Below are positions 1 to 8,762 of a stretch of 64,000 nt of DNA, in pieces. Within the stretch, counting starts at the first letter, position 1; each line of letters starts with the position of its first letter. A program made the translations under genes and the position numbers. Where the stretch lies: positions 7,254,001-7,318,000 of the forward strand of contig CP087563.1 of assembly GCA_020974905.1 (NCBI GenBank). The letters are read 5' to 3'. The notes below the pieces were generated by a model, which was not told where the DNA came from, did no database searches, and was given only the letters and a program-made list of their open reading frames with translations. The stretch is from Planctomycetes bacterium syqfu. Its GTDB lineage: Bacteria > Planctomycetota > Phycisphaerae > Phycisphaerales > Phycisphaeraceae.

Positions 1-1
1 C

Positions 2-622
2 AGCCATCAAATGCTCAAGCAACTTTTGGATCAGAAGATACCGATTGTCTATGTGGGGAAACAGAACACGCTCTTGCCGACCGACAATCTGAGTGTTGAC
101 AATAAACTTGGTATCGAAAAAGCGGTGCGTTATCTCAAACGAATCGGCCGAAAGCACATTGCCTTTCTCTCTGGTGATACTTCAAACTGGGCGTATCAGC
201 AGCGCGTTGAAAGTTTCAAGCGTGCCATCAAATCGCTCAAACTCAAAACATCCCCTAAGTCCATTCTTGCGCATGGGCAATCGACTGTCGAGACCGGCAG
301 CGCTTTGTTCCCCAAACTCATGGAACAAGCTCCCCGGACGGATGCAATCATTTGTTCCAATGACACGATGGCCATCGGGGCGATGTATGCTGCTCAGCAG
401 TTAGGGATGAAGGTGCCAGAGGATTTGGCGGTGATTGGGTTTGATGACATTCAAATGGCCAGTTTGGTGCGACCACAACTCACGACAATACGTCAGCCAA
501 TATTGGATATTGCTCAACAAACCTGCCAGTTCCTGTTAAGCCGGTTGTCGGGTGATATGGCATCCATGGCCCTGCAAAGTTTGCTTCTGGAGCCGGAACT
601 GGTGGTTCGCGAAAGTGCGTAA
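2..622 (+). CDS. LacI-type transcriptional regulator, C-terminal part (cut by window start)
   Basis: The reading frame is open from base 2, so this is the 3' part of a longer gene; the N-terminal helix-turn-helix lies outside the window. The visible 206 residues are the ligand-binding core of a LacI/GalR-type repressor (periplasmic-binding-protein fold). Typical signatures are the strand PIVYVGK, the segment AVRYLKRIGRKHIAFLSG, DAIICSNDTMAIGAM and DLAVIGFDDIQMASLVRPQLTTIRQP. Such proteins normally repress carbohydrate genes until a sugar binds between the two lobes. The target is unknown because upstream genes are not visible; downstream is only a tRNA. The family call is firm, the ligand cannot be told. 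Confidence 0.93.
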   Translation, partial: SHQMLKQLLDQKIPIVYVGKQNTLLPTDNLSVDNKLGIEKAVRYLKRIGRKHIAFLSGDTSNWAYQQRVESFKRAIKSLKLKTSPKSILAHGQSTVETGSALFPKLMEQAPRTDAIICSNDTMAIGAMYAAQQLGMKVPEDLAVIGFDDIQMASLVRPQLTTIRQPILDIAQQTCQFLLSRLSGDMASMALQSLLLEPELVVRESA

Positions 623-653
623 ATCTTTTGCCAGATTTTATTTGCCAATCGAC

Positions 654-681
654 TTGCCAAGCTCTGAACAATCCGTATAAT
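654..681 (+). promoter_or_regulatory. promoter of tRNA-Arg
   Basis: A sigma-70-like promoter is visible: TTGCCA at 654-659 and a perfect TATAAT at 676-681 with a 16-base spacer. It would start transcription near 688, about 28 bases before the mature tRNA 5' end. Confidence 0.75.
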
Positions 682-715
682 GATTCGTCTAATTGGTGAT
701 TGCCACCAAACAAGG

Positions 716-789
716 GCACCCATAGCTCAATTGGATAGAGCGGCGGTCTACGGAACCGCAGGTTTCAGGTTCGAATCCTGATGGGTGTA
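716..789 (+). tRNA. tRNA-Arg (anticodon ACG)
   Basis: A full cloverleaf can be folded by eye. The acceptor stem is 716-722 with 782-788 (one G-U pair), the D stem 725-728/738-741, the anticodon stem 743-747/755-759 with loop CTACGGA, the variable loop is 5 nt, and the T arm carries TTCGAAT. The anticodon at 750-752 is ACG, expected to be read as ICG for CGU/CGC/CGA arginine codons. The discriminator base is A789 and no CCA is encoded. A strong promoter precedes it and a hairpin terminator follows. Confidence 0.95.
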
Positions 790-795
790 TTAATT

Positions 796-838
796 AAAAA
801 AACTCCGACACAGAGTCCAGGCTGATCGGGGTTTTTTT
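796..838. terminator. bidirectional intrinsic terminator between tRNA-Arg and araC-type gene
   Basis: An A-run plus ACTCCGA at 796-808 pairs with TCGGGGT plus a T-run at 826-838 (one G-T pair). The A/T runs on either side let it end both the tRNA transcript (+) and the AraC-type gene (-) that stops at 866. Confidence 0.75.
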
Positions 839-865
839 ATGCGCCGATTTAGTGTCATGGGCCTG

Positions 866-1642
866 TTATCGGTTGTCCTGTCGGTATTGGCCGGGGGCTT
901 TGCCGGTGACTTGCTTGAATCGCCGGGAGAATTGCTGGACATCTGCAAAACCACAAATCGCTGGCAAGGCTTTAAGGGGTAGCTGAGAGTTAAGCAGCAG
1001 GTCACAGGCATGTTCTATGCGTAGTTCAGTCAACGCCTGGTAAATCGTCATGTCATAGTGTTCGCGATAAACATGCCGCAGGTAATCGAGGCTGATATCC
1101 AGGGCGTCAGAGACTTGTTGAAGTTGCTGAATTTCCCGCCAATGGGTCCGCAGATAGCCATGTGCAGCATCCGCCATTTCCTGTCGGCGCGAGGTGGGTT
1201 GGTTGCGTGGTTCAAACCGTTGTCCCAATCTCAGTATCTCCAGGAGAGCAGCGGTTAATCGGTGATCTGCAATTTGCTGTTCCTGTGCATTTTGAGGCTT
1301 GGGTAATGTGGACAGCGCAACCAGTTCCGCAGCCGGATAATGGTCTGGAAGTATGGGGTAGGAACAGGCGTAGTTGATTCGTCGTGTGAGTTGACGTTGA
1401 GCGGTAAAGAGAATGCAGCAGTCAATGCCTTCGGTCTCCTGAGTTTGTCGGTGAAATTCTCCTACAGGGGTGATTTGAATTTCTGAATCACAGAAAGACA
1501 CGTTACCAAACTGCTCCGTCTGAACAAGACCACAACCAGATTGGTGGTAAACCAGTTCCATGGCATGGTGGTTGTGACGCCCCCCGACACCACATGGAAC
1601 CTGTGCTTGCCAACCAAAAGTAAATTGAGCCAAATTTGCCAT
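866..1642 (-). CDS. AraC family transcriptional regulator
   Basis: 258 residues. The N-terminal half begins like an AraC sensor domain (a cupin-like stretch with GRHNHHAMELVYHQSG, giving several histidines at about residues 21-26). The C-terminal ~100 residues are the double helix-turn-helix: DALDISLDYLRHVYREHYDMT for the first HTH, and AICGFADVQQFSRRFKQVTGKAPGQYRQ, the family signature, for the second. Its start is divergent from an MDR dehydrogenase at 1831 and a Gfo/Idh/MocA gene, so it probably controls those sugar-oxidation genes. Two direct repeats in the shared 188-base gap are candidate sites. The inducer is not known. Confidence 0.92.
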   Translation of the reverse strand: MANLAQFTFGWQAQVPCGVGGRHNHHAMELVYHQSGCGLVQTEQFGNVSFCDSEIQITPVGEFHRQTQETEGIDCCILFTAQRQLTRRINYACSYPILPDHYPAAELVALSTLPKPQNAQEQQIADHRLTAALLEILRLGQRFEPRNQPTSRRQEMADAAHGYLRTHWREIQQLQQVSDALDISLDYLRHVYREHYDMTIYQALTELRIEHACDLLLNSQLPLKALPAICGFADVQQFSRRFKQVTGKAPGQYRQDNR

Positions 1643-1718
1643 TGAAAGAAGATCGGTCTGATAAGTTTAATCTCGTTAATATGCTTTTATTTTAGTCATA
1701 TGTGGACTGATTGGGTAA

Positions 1719-1757
1719 TAAAAAAATGAGAACAAGCCGGAATGGATAAAAAATGAG
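1719..1757. promoter_or_regulatory. candidate AraC-type direct-repeat site
   Basis: In the divergent gap between the AraC-type gene and the dehydrogenase the string AAAAAATGAG occurs twice (1721-1730 and about 1748-1757), roughly 27 bases apart in the same orientation. Direct repeats are the usual site layout for AraC dimers. This is pattern evidence only. Confidence 0.35.
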
Positions 1758-1830
1758 CCGTTCTGGCCATGGATTGTTATTGCATGTCACTGCTATCCTT
1801 CTTGCATCACAAACGATCATGAAAGGATGA

Positions 1831-2871
1831 ATGATGACGCGTGCGCTTCGTTACGCTGCTCCACGGCAAGCCAGTATTGTTTCAACTGACCAACCCAAGG
1901 CTCAAGGCAAAACCAGTATCGCCAGGACGCTGTTGACTTCGATCAGTGCGGGGACAGAGATGGGGTTTTACCGTGGGACCGCACCGCAGTTAAACAGTGT
2001 CAGTGACGCGAATACCTTGTTCTTTGAAAAGGAAAATGCAATCACCTATCCCATGCAATCCGATGAGCCTGGTGTCTGGTGGATGGGATACTCCGCAGTC
2101 GGTGAGATTGTTGAACTTGGCCCGGAGGAGACCGAACTGAAAGTCGGGGACAAGGTCTGGTGTCAGACGGGGCATAAGACGTTCATGGCATCGGACAATT
2201 TTTTGAAACTGCCCGATGACGTGGATGTTGAAAACGCGACTTTTCTGGCTTTGCTGAATATCACCTTCAACGGCATGCTTGATGCTGGAGTGAAGCTGCT
2301 TGATGAGGTGGTGATCCTTGGGATGGGGACGTTGGGGCAGATGCTGCTTCAGATGTGTAAGCACAGCGGGGCTAATGTCATCGCGGTGGACTACCTGGAT
2401 TCACGCCTGGCGTTGGCTGCCAAGTTTGGAGCGGATATTACGTTTAACCCTCAAAAACAAGGTGATTTGGGGCAGTTCGCGCAACAGCACACCAACGGTC
2501 ACGGGGCCGACGTCGTCATCGAAGTGTCTGGCAATGTCAAAGCACTCAATGATGCCATCCGATGTGCATCGATTGATGGAACCGTTACGGTGCTGTCATT
2601 CTATCAGGGGGGGGCGGACTCCCTGATGCTCGGTCGTGAGTTTCACCTTAAGCGTATTCGTCTGCGTTCATCACAGATTAATCATATCGATCCTGCGATC
2701 GCGAATTTGTATGACAACGCACGTCGTGAGGCCCAGGCACTCAAACTTTTAAGTAAGCTTGATCTCAAGCCATTGATCACGCATCGTGTTGCTTTTGATG
2801 ACTTGCCGGATGCCCTGGCCATGATTGATCAAAACCCCTCACAATGTCAGTCGGTGGTGGTGACCTACTGA
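1831..2871 (+). CDS. zinc-type medium-chain dehydrogenase/reductase (alcohol dehydrogenase-like)
   Basis: 346 residues. The N-terminal GroES-like domain includes SAGTEMGFYRG and the VG(E)IVELG...VGDKVWC segment. A Rossmann NAD(P) domain follows, with VVILGMGTLGQMLLQ at about residues 160-174 and ADVVIEVSGN. The structural zinc lobe of classical alcohol dehydrogenases (four clustered Cys) is absent, as in the sorbitol/threonine-dehydrogenase-like and BchC-like subgroups. The start is supported by AAAGGATGA just upstream. It is followed 55 bases later by a Gfo/Idh/MocA oxidoreductase on the same strand, suggesting paired oxidation of a sugar or sugar acid. The substrate is unknown. Confidence 0.9.
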   Translation: MMTRALRYAAPRQASIVSTDQPKAQGKTSIARTLLTSISAGTEMGFYRGTAPQLNSVSDANTLFFEKENAITYPMQSDEPGVWWMGYSAVGEIVELGPEETELKVGDKVWCQTGHKTFMASDNFLKLPDDVDVENATFLALLNITFNGMLDAGVKLLDEVVILGMGTLGQMLLQMCKHSGANVIAVDYLDSRLALAAKFGADITFNPQKQGDLGQFAQQHTNGHGADVVIEVSGNVKALNDAIRCASIDGTVTVLSFYQGGADSLMLGREFHLKRIRLRSSQINHIDPAIANLYDNARREAQALKLLSKLDLKPLITHRVAFDDLPDALAMIDQNPSQCQSVVVTY

Positions 2872-2926
2872 ATCAAGCAAAATCGGTTATGTTGTTGGTG
2901 GTTTATTTCAAATAATCTCAAACCCA

Positions 2927-3955
2927 ATGGATAGACAAATGAGTTCATTACGCATCGGATTTCTCGGGACCGGCTATATTGCTTCGACCCATGCCAAGTC
3001 GTTGGCTAAGTTGGATAACATCACAATCACAGCCTTGTGCAATCATCACATCGAAAAAGCCCAGGCTTTCAGTGAAAAGTTCTGTGATGGCAAAGCAACG
3101 TGCTATGACGATTTTGACAAGATGCTTGATCAGGAAGAACTGGATGTACTTTATGTCTGCCTTCCTCCCGGTGCCCATGACGGGCAGGTGGAAAAGGCTG
3201 CAGCCAAGGGCATTCACCTGTGTCTGGAAAAGCCGATTGCACTTACTGTGGAGCGGGCTCAGAGCATGTTTGATGCGGTGAAACAGGCTGGGGTGAAATG
3301 TCAGATCGGTCATCACATGCGGCATACCGCTCCTGCGATCAAACTCAAACAGATGCTTGAGGATGGCAGTGCCGGTAAACCGTTGATGTTCCAGGGACGC
3401 TTTTTTATCAACTGTCTGTTCCCCAAGTGGTGGCGTGATCCCAACGGCGGTGGTGGGCAACTCATCGAACAATCCATCCACATTTACGACATGGCACGCT
3501 ATTTCATGGGGGAGGGGCAAACCGTCTTCGCACAGGCAGATAATCTCAACCATCAGCATTATGACGATTACAAGGTCGATGACGTCAGCGCTGCTGTGAT
3601 CCGTTTTGCCAACGGCTCGGTGGCCAGTATCTGTGCATCCAATGTCGCTGAGCCCAAGGGGGGTGAGATTGATTTCACCATGATGTGTGAAAAAGTCTAT
3701 GTCGCATTTGAAACGATTGACAAGGCGACTTTCGTTTATCACGACGGTAAACCCAGCGAAGAGATCGAGGGGGATGTCCGTAAAGAAATCATCTCGTCTG
3801 AACATAACTGCTACGACGAACTCAACCGTAACTTCATCGCTGCGATCACCGACGGGGAAGCGTTGCGGTCAGGCATTGAAGACGGCCTTGAGAGTCTGCG
3901 GATGGTCCTGGCTTGTGCCCAGTCAAGTCAGACGAATCAACCGCAACAACTCTGA
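2927..3955 (+). CDS. Gfo/Idh/MocA family oxidoreductase
   Basis: 342 residues (or 338 from the internal ATG at 2939, which places the dinucleotide-binding strand closer to the N-terminus as is usual). The Rossmann motif GFLGTGYIAS, the conserved LEKPIAL (EKP, at about residue 100) and GGGGQLIEQSIHIYDMARYFMG in the C-terminal substrate domain identify the family. These NAD(P)-dependent enzymes oxidise or reduce sugars, inositols and related polyols. It follows the MDR dehydrogenase closely and may share its transcript. One of three family members in this window. Confidence 0.93.
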   Translation: MDRQMSSLRIGFLGTGYIASTHAKSLAKLDNITITALCNHHIEKAQAFSEKFCDGKATCYDDFDKMLDQEELDVLYVCLPPGAHDGQVEKAAAKGIHLCLEKPIALTVERAQSMFDAVKQAGVKCQIGHHMRHTAPAIKLKQMLEDGSAGKPLMFQGRFFINCLFPKWWRDPNGGGGQLIEQSIHIYDMARYFMGEGQTVFAQADNLNHQHYDDYKVDDVSAAVIRFANGSVASICASNVAEPKGGEIDFTMMCEKVYVAFETIDKATFVYHDGKPSEEIEGDVRKEIISSEHNCYDELNRNFIAAITDGEALRSGIEDGLESLRMVLACAQSSQTNQPQQL

Positions 3956-4080
3956 GATGTGAGAGCATATTGCAGGATCGTCAAAACAGACGGTTAAAAC
4001 CTATTCTCAAAACCTTTGCCACTCGCTATGCTGTGAGTGGCATTTTTATTATCCCATTCCCGTCGATAAAGGAGACTGTT

Positions 4081-4404
4081 TTGAGCCAGGAAAAAGAGCA
4101 AAAGGCGGCACAAACACTGGGCAAAGGCTTACTGATTATCATCTGGATCACGTCCATTTTCATGGTCATGATCATGAACGATATCAAAGCCAATCTTGAG
4201 CAGATCAACAACAAACTCCAAAGCGTGGTCCGCAGCAACTATGCCAACAATCCTGCACGGATGCAGATCATTGATGCCAAGGATGGGAAGACCATCGTTT
4301 ACACCATCCAGCAGATTCCTGATCCGGAAGATGAAGAAATGATGGCTGACGCGATGGGTAAGTCGGACGACGAAGCATCGCCCCAAGCGGCTGATTCAGA
4401 GTAA
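4081..4404 (+). CDS. small single-pass membrane protein of unknown function
   Basis: 107 residues from a TTG start that has a strong Shine-Dalgarno (AAGGAGA) 6-8 bases upstream; longer in-frame starts would run into the preceding oxidoreductase gene and are not supported. One hydrophobic helix (about residues 12-32, LGKGLLIIIWITSIFMVMIM) is followed by a hydrophilic tail with a coiled-coil-like stretch (IKANLEQINNKLQSVV) and an acidic C-terminus. It looks like a membrane-anchored protein with the tail on one side. I do not recognise a family. Confidence 0.7.
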   Translation: MSQEKEQKAAQTLGKGLLIIIWITSIFMVMIMNDIKANLEQINNKLQSVVRSNYANNPARMQIIDAKDGKTIVYTIQQIPDPEDEEMMADAMGKSDDEASPQAADSE

Positions 4405-4423
4405 TCCCCGACCATGTGACTAC

Positions 4424-4590
4424 AGCAGTTCAACGAATTAATCTCCAACTTCTGTCACTCCCGCGCCACCGAAAGACGGGAGTCCAGTGAAATTTGTCAT
4501 TTTCAACTGCATGCCACTGGATTCCCGCCTTTCGGGGACGTGGGAATGACGAAATCCAAGATGGCATGGAGATTAATGACTGGAACTGCT
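4424..4590. repeat. palindromic dispersed repeat, copy 1
   Basis: The core at 4454-4489 (starting GTCACTCCCGCG) is the near-perfect inverted complement of 4515-4550 (ending GGGAATGAC). The inverted symmetry continues outward: 4424-4447 matches the complement of 4567-4590. There is no ORF inside, so it resembles a MITE or REP-like element. A second copy lies at 40607-40696. Confidence 0.8.
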
Positions 4591-4595
4591 CTAGC

Positions 4596-4639
4596 AAAAA
4601 AACGCGGGACATGGTGCTTGCCATCTCCCGCGTTTTTTT
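4596..4639. terminator. bidirectional intrinsic terminator after cysS
   Basis: A run of A plus CGCGGGA (4596-4609) pairs with TCCCGCG plus a run of T (4626-4639), with a loop of about 16 bases. It sits 21 bases past the cysS stop on the minus strand and is symmetrical enough to act on both strands. Confidence 0.8.
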
Positions 4640-4659
4640 ATTTCAGTTTGAAAGACTGG

Positions 4660-6162
4660 TCAAGCCAGTTTTTTGACGGCTTTTGTCCCTTCCTTGGTGG
4701 TTTGGACATCATAGCCAGCTTCGGTCATCTGCTTACGGAGTTCATCGGCTGCGCCATAGTCTTTGTTGGCACGGGCATCGTCGAGCGCTCTGCACATCGC
4801 TTCGATGTCCAGTTCGCTGGCACCGGACTGATCTTCCAGATCCAGCAAACCCAGCACGCGATCGACTTGCTGACAGGCTGCCCAGGTGAGAGCAGCATCG
4901 TCTTTACAGTCATTGATCCATGCAAAGAGTTCACCCAATGCGCCACTGATATTCAGGTCATCTGCCAGGGCTTCGGTGAAGGCTGCGAGCATGGGGTGCG
5001 TCAGGTCAATCTCAGCAGGTTGGTCGTCACACTGTGCTTTGGCTTTAAGGGCAAAGTCGGTGAAACGTTTGACGGCTGATGCCGCATCGGACAAGCTCGA
5101 AGCGGTAAAATTGAGATTGCTTCGGTAGTGACTTCGCATCAGTTCAAACCGCAGGACAGCAGGATGCACACTGCGGCCGGTGACACGACCTTCAAACACA
5201 TCACGGGCGGTGTAAAAGCTGCCCTTGCTCTTGGACATTTTCTGCCCATCAACCAGCAGGAATCGGGCGTGCATCCAGAACTTGGCAAAGCTGTTTTTGC
5301 CTGACGCACCACGGGATTGAGCGATCTCACATTCATGATGGGGGAAGGTGAGGTCTTCACCACCGGTGTGGATATCAATGACATCGCTACCCAGTAGTGA
5401 CTGGGCCATGCATGAGCATTCGATATGCCAACCCGGATACCCTTTACCCCACGGCGAGTCCCATTTCATGATGTGTTTTTCGTCAGGCTTCCAGAGCAGG
5501 AAGTCACCGGGGTGACGCTTGCCTGCCAGCGTTTGGTCGTCAACGCGACCACCTGCACCACCGCGGAGTTTGTCGAGTGTGTTGCCACTGAGTTTACCGT
5601 AGTCGGGGAAGCTTTCGACGCTGAAGTAGACGACGCCTTCATCGGTTTGGTAGGCATGTCCATTTTCAAGCAACTTGCCAATCATGTCCTGCATGATGTC
5701 GATGCAGTTGGTGGCATGGGGCATGGCGTCGGGATATTCATGGGCAACTTTCATCCCCAGCGCTTTGGCATCGGACAGGAAGGCCTGTGTGTAATAGTTG
5801 GCAATCTGGTAGGGATCGTCAGGATTGGTGACCGCGCCCTCGGGAACCTTGCCGGACTTCTTATCTTCTTTGACGCGACGGGCCGCCAGTTCCATTTTGT
5901 CTTCACCGCCACCGTCCGCCAGATCGTCTTCGGTCATGTGTCCGACGTCGGTGATGTTCATGACATGTTTGACGTTGTAGCCTGCCAATTCCAGGAATCG
6001 GCGGAGCACGTCAGCGAAGATGAAGGTCCGGAAATTGCCGATGTGGGCAAAGTCATACACTGTCGGGCCACAGGAGTACATCCGCACCAGCGGTGCATCG
6101 ACGGGTTGGAAACTTTCGGACTGGTTGGTCAGCGTATTGTGAAATCGAATATTCAAGGCCAT
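4660..6162 (-). CDS. cysS: cysteine--tRNA ligase
   Basis: 500 residues, a class I aminoacyl-tRNA synthetase charging tRNA-Cys in the cytoplasm. The signature [16 protein letters not shown] at about 31-46 contains the HIGH-like motif HIGN and the first zinc ligand Cys31. [10 protein letters not shown] near 249 and FPHHECE near 275-279 supply the other zinc ligands. KMSKS is at about 308-312. The C-terminal region ends with the DALR and anticodon-binding parts ([19 protein letters not shown]). Its length is slightly above the E. coli enzyme because of a charged insert at about 82-112. It is divergent from hemB, with the two starts about 50 bases apart, and ends at a bidirectional terminator. 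Confidence 0.98.
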   Translation of the reverse strand: MALNIRFHNTLTNQSESFQPVDAPLVRMYSCGPTVYDFAHIGNFRTFIFADVLRRFLELAGYNVKHVMNITDVGHMTEDDLADGGGEDKMELAARRVKEDKKSGKVPEGAVTNPDDPYQIANYYTQAFLSDAKALGMKVAHEYPDAMPHATNCIDIMQDMIGKLLENGHAYQTDEGVVYFSVESFPDYGKLSGNTLDKLRGGAGGRVDDQTLAGKRHPGDFLLWKPDEKHIMKWDSPWGKGYPGWHIECSCMAQSLLGSDVIDIHTGGEDLTFPHHECEIAQSRGASGKNSFAKFWMHARFLLVDGQKMSKSKGSFYTARDVFEGRVTGRSVHPAVLRFELMRSHYRSNLNFTASSLSDAASAVKRFTDFALKAKAQCDDQPAEIDLTHPMLAAFTEALADDLNISGALGELFAWINDCKDDAALTWAACQQVDRVLGLLDLEDQSGASELDIEAMCRALDDARANKDYGAADELRKQMTEAGYDVQTTKEGTKAVKKLA

Positions 6163-6215
6163 GTTCGTTGCATCCTGCTACACAAGGTTGGTATCAATTC
6201 GGTATGATGTTGCGT

Positions 6216-7247
6216 ATGTTACACGAGAATAACGAGTTTAACTTGGACCTGCCTCAAAGACCACGCCGTCGGCGCCGAACACCTGCGATGCGCGAGTTGG
6301 TTCGTGAGACACGATTGACTGCTCAGCAACTGATTTACCCGCTGTTTGTGCATGATGGTGTCGATGAACCCATTGATGCGATGCCCGGGTGTAATCGCTG
6401 GTCACTTGACGGACTTTGTGACGAAGTTGGCCGTGCTGCAGCTTTGGGGATTGGCGCGGTCGTGCTTTTTCCAAAGGTCGATGACAAGTATAAATCCTCC
6501 ACTGCGGACGAAGCCTATAATCCCGTGGGACTGATCCCACAGGCCGTTACCCGCATCAAGCTCGAATATCCCGACGTATTGGTCATCACCGACGTGGCAT
6601 TGGATCCGTATTCCAGTGATGGCCATGATGGTATTGTCGATGACAACGGGGAAATTCTCAACGACGAAACCGTGCAGGTCCTTTGTAAGCAGGCTCTGAT
6701 GCACGCTCAAGCTGGTGCAGACATTGTCGCGCCCAGTGACATGATGGACGGTCGCGTCGCTGCCATTCGCCAGACACTCGATGCCAACGGCTATGAGAGT
6801 GTCAGCATCATGTCGTACTCCGCCAAGTATGCATCCGCGTTTTACGGTCCTTTCCGTGGTGCCCTGGACTCCGCCCCCAAGTCCAACGGCCAAGGCGGTA
6901 AAAAAATTCCCAGCGATAAACTCACCTATCAAATGGACCCCGCCAATGCCCGCGAAGCCATCACCGAGACGTTACTCGATGAAGCCGAAGGTGCGGACAT
7001 TGTCATGGTCAAACCTGCAGGACCATACCTGGACATCATCCAGCGGATCACGCAGGTGACGACGTTACCCATCGCAGCGTATCAGGTCAGTGGTGAGTAT
7101 CTGATGATCAAGGCTGCAAGCGAAAGTGGTTGGGTGGACGAGAAGAAAATCGTCATTGAAAGTCTGACCGCCATCGCCCGCGCCGGTGCGGATATGATTT
7201 TGACCTACTACGCCCCCCAAGCCGCCCAGTGGTTGGCCGAAAAATAA
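6216..7247 (+). CDS. hemB: delta-aminolevulinic acid dehydratase (porphobilinogen synthase)
   Basis: 343 residues from ATG 6216. In-frame ATGs at 6204 and 6207 exist, but a -10-like TATGAT at 6203-6208 overlaps them and would start a leaderless mRNA at 6216. The enzyme condenses two 5-aminolevulinate molecules to porphobilinogen in tetrapyrrole synthesis. The two active-site lysines are in SYSAKYASAFYGPFR and MVKPAGPYLDII. The metal site reads DVALDPYSSDGHDG, with Asp where zinc-dependent enzymes have Cys, so this is the cysteine-free (magnesium-type) form. Divergent from cysS. Confidence 0.97.
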   Translation: MLHENNEFNLDLPQRPRRRRRTPAMRELVRETRLTAQQLIYPLFVHDGVDEPIDAMPGCNRWSLDGLCDEVGRAAALGIGAVVLFPKVDDKYKSSTADEAYNPVGLIPQAVTRIKLEYPDVLVITDVALDPYSSDGHDGIVDDNGEILNDETVQVLCKQALMHAQAGADIVAPSDMMDGRVAAIRQTLDANGYESVSIMSYSAKYASAFYGPFRGALDSAPKSNGQGGKKIPSDKLTYQMDPANAREAITETLLDEAEGADIVMVKPAGPYLDIIQRITQVTTLPIAAYQVSGEYLMIKAASESGWVDEKKIVIESLTAIARAGADMILTYYAPQAAQWLAEK

Positions 7248-7298
7248 ACCCAAACAACTGGCATTGAGTTACAGATTATAATCAATGTCTGTCTTGAA

Positions 7299-7320
7299 CT
7301 CTGTGTCTCTGTGATAAAAG
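7299..7320. repeat. fragment of a dispersed CTCTGTGTCTCTGTG repeat
   Basis: The string CTCTGTGTCTCTGTG followed by ATAAAAG matches copies at 21160-21178 (complement) and 54082-54106. It lies just upstream of a small gene and argues against the GTG at 7311 being that gene's start. Confidence 0.55.
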
Positions 7321-7355
7321 CCACTTGGATACGTATCAAACAGAAAGCGCACCTC

Positions 7356-7706
7356 ATGCAACGCACCGAAGACGGGATGATTGTCATCTCCTGTGATTTT
7401 ACCGGCGAGGATTGGGACGAAGTCCAGCCGATGATCGAAGGCCACCAAGGCTCGATCATCAGTCTCAAGGCCTTGGATCTTGCCATCGACCATGCGTCAG
7501 AGCAGACTGAAAAATTCACATGCACGATGTGTCTCCGACATTTTGCTGCTGGTGAACGTGCCTGGAAACCCGATCCGCTGCCCGCCAATGCCAATCCTAA
7601 AGCCGTGATCTGTTGGGACTGTATCCGTCAGGCAGACCGATCTTTTGCCCGCGATGAGGACACGGATTGGGACCGCAAGATCGCACCGGATGACCGTTGG
7701 TCATAG
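7356..7706 (+). CDS. small protein with a treble-clef-like cysteine pair, unknown function
   Basis: 116 residues from ATG 7356; a GTG at 7311 is also in frame but lies in a repeat fragment. The N-terminus (TEDGMIVISCDFTGEDWDEVQPMIEGH) is followed by CTMC and, 28 residues later, CWDC, a C2-C2 arrangement likely to bind zinc. It may be a conserved planctomycete protein, but no function is known to me. It follows hemB by about 110 bases. Confidence 0.75.
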   Translation: MQRTEDGMIVISCDFTGEDWDEVQPMIEGHQGSIISLKALDLAIDHASEQTEKFTCTMCLRHFAAGERAWKPDPLPANANPKAVICWDCIRQADRSFARDEDTDWDRKIAPDDRWS

Positions 7707-7844
7707 ATCAGATGAACACAGATTGCATCGCTGACTAGCAATAACAACAGTCTCTGACGGTTGTAGTGTTTGTATCAAATCGCATCGCCAATGCTTATCC
7801 AAAGTACATCAATTGCAACGGACTGATAACCGATAAAATCGGTG

Positions 7845-8762
7845 ATGCGAATGGCAATCTCGTTTAAACAGATGCTTTTGGGTCTTGTCCAGCACATGCC
7901 TTCCCCGTTGCTCCGGGCAGCCTATCGCATGCCGTTTGTTGCTCGCATGGGTTCGCGCCTACTCAAGTCCGCTGCTGCCACAGGTGAATCGCAGATCGTC
8001 ACCATTCGTCAGGGACCGCTTACTGGGATGAAGCTGCAGGTCGATGCCAACACACCGCATTATTATTGGCTCAAAGGTCACGATGAACCGGCTATGCTCG
8101 ATGTGATGAAAGAGCATGTTCAGCCTGGCAGTTGTGTCATCGACGTTGGTTCGCATATCGGCATTGAAACCCTGATGCTCTGCCAATGGGTTGGCGAGCA
8201 AGGCAAGGTCATCAGTGTCGAGCCGGACCCGGTAAACTTTCAGGCACTCCAGACCAATATCCAGATCAACCATATCACCAATGCACAACTGCAACCCATT
8301 GCTTTGTCCGAGCAAACGGGCAAGTTGCATTTCATTCAAGGCCAAGGTGTTCTTTGCCGACTGGTTGATGATCCCAATGATCCGACCATCGACCCCCAAC
8401 AGTTAATCACCGTCGATGTTCGGACGTTGGATGAACTCTATGCTGACGGCAAAACGGAGATCGACTTTTTGAAAATTGATGTGGAAGACTACGAAGTCCA
8501 GGTCCTCAATGGGGCGACCCGGTTTCTTGCTCAACAGCATCCGGCTTTGATTGTCGAACTGCACAGTTACCAATCCGCAGTTGGCTGTGCAAAGGTGCTC
8601 GAAGAGGCTGGATACGACATCAAACTTGTCGATACACCACAGTCTGATTTGATGGACTATCTCTCAACACAACCACAGGCTCATTTTGATCAGGGCTTTG
8701 AGCGATGCCACTTGCTGGCAACTTACTCAGAAATGACATCTCACGAACAGGGGGAGACATGA
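7845..8762 (+). CDS. FkbM family methyltransferase
   Basis: 305 residues. A SAM-dependent methyltransferase core is visible: CVIDVGSHIGIETLMLCQWVG (motif I), VISVEPDPVNFQALQTNI, and the FkbM signature FLKIDVEDYEVQVLNGATRFL with LIVELHS. FkbM enzymes O-methylate sugars or natural products. The start is ATG 7845, preceded by TAAAAT at 7834-7839 (a GTG at 7842 and an ATG at 7851 are alternatives). The stop overlaps the next gene, a glycosyltransferase, in an ATGA, so the pair is translationally coupled and probably decorates a surface glycan. The substrate is unknown. Confidence 0.9.
   Translation: MRMAISFKQMLLGLVQHMPSPLLRAAYRMPFVARMGSRLLKSAAATGESQIVTIRQGPLTGMKLQVDANTPHYYWLKGHDEPAMLDVMKEHVQPGSCVIDVGSHIGIETLMLCQWVGEQGKVISVEPDPVNFQALQTNIQINHITNAQLQPIALSEQTGKLHFIQGQGVLCRLVDDPNDPTIDPQQLITVDVRTLDELYADGKTEIDFLKIDVEDYEVQVLNGATRFLAQQHPALIVELHSYQSAVGCAKVLEEAGYDIKLVDTPQSDLMDYLSTQPQAHFDQGFERCHLLATYSEMTSHEQGET

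Noticed and set aside
2948-3805. 285-residue minus-strand frame inside the first Gfo/Idh/MocA gene
   Set aside because: It is the antisense of a gene with clear family motifs and its own sequence matches nothing recognisable.
5425-6207. 260-residue plus-strand frame across cysS
   Set aside because: Shadow of cysS, whose HIGN and KMSKS motifs settle the coding strand.
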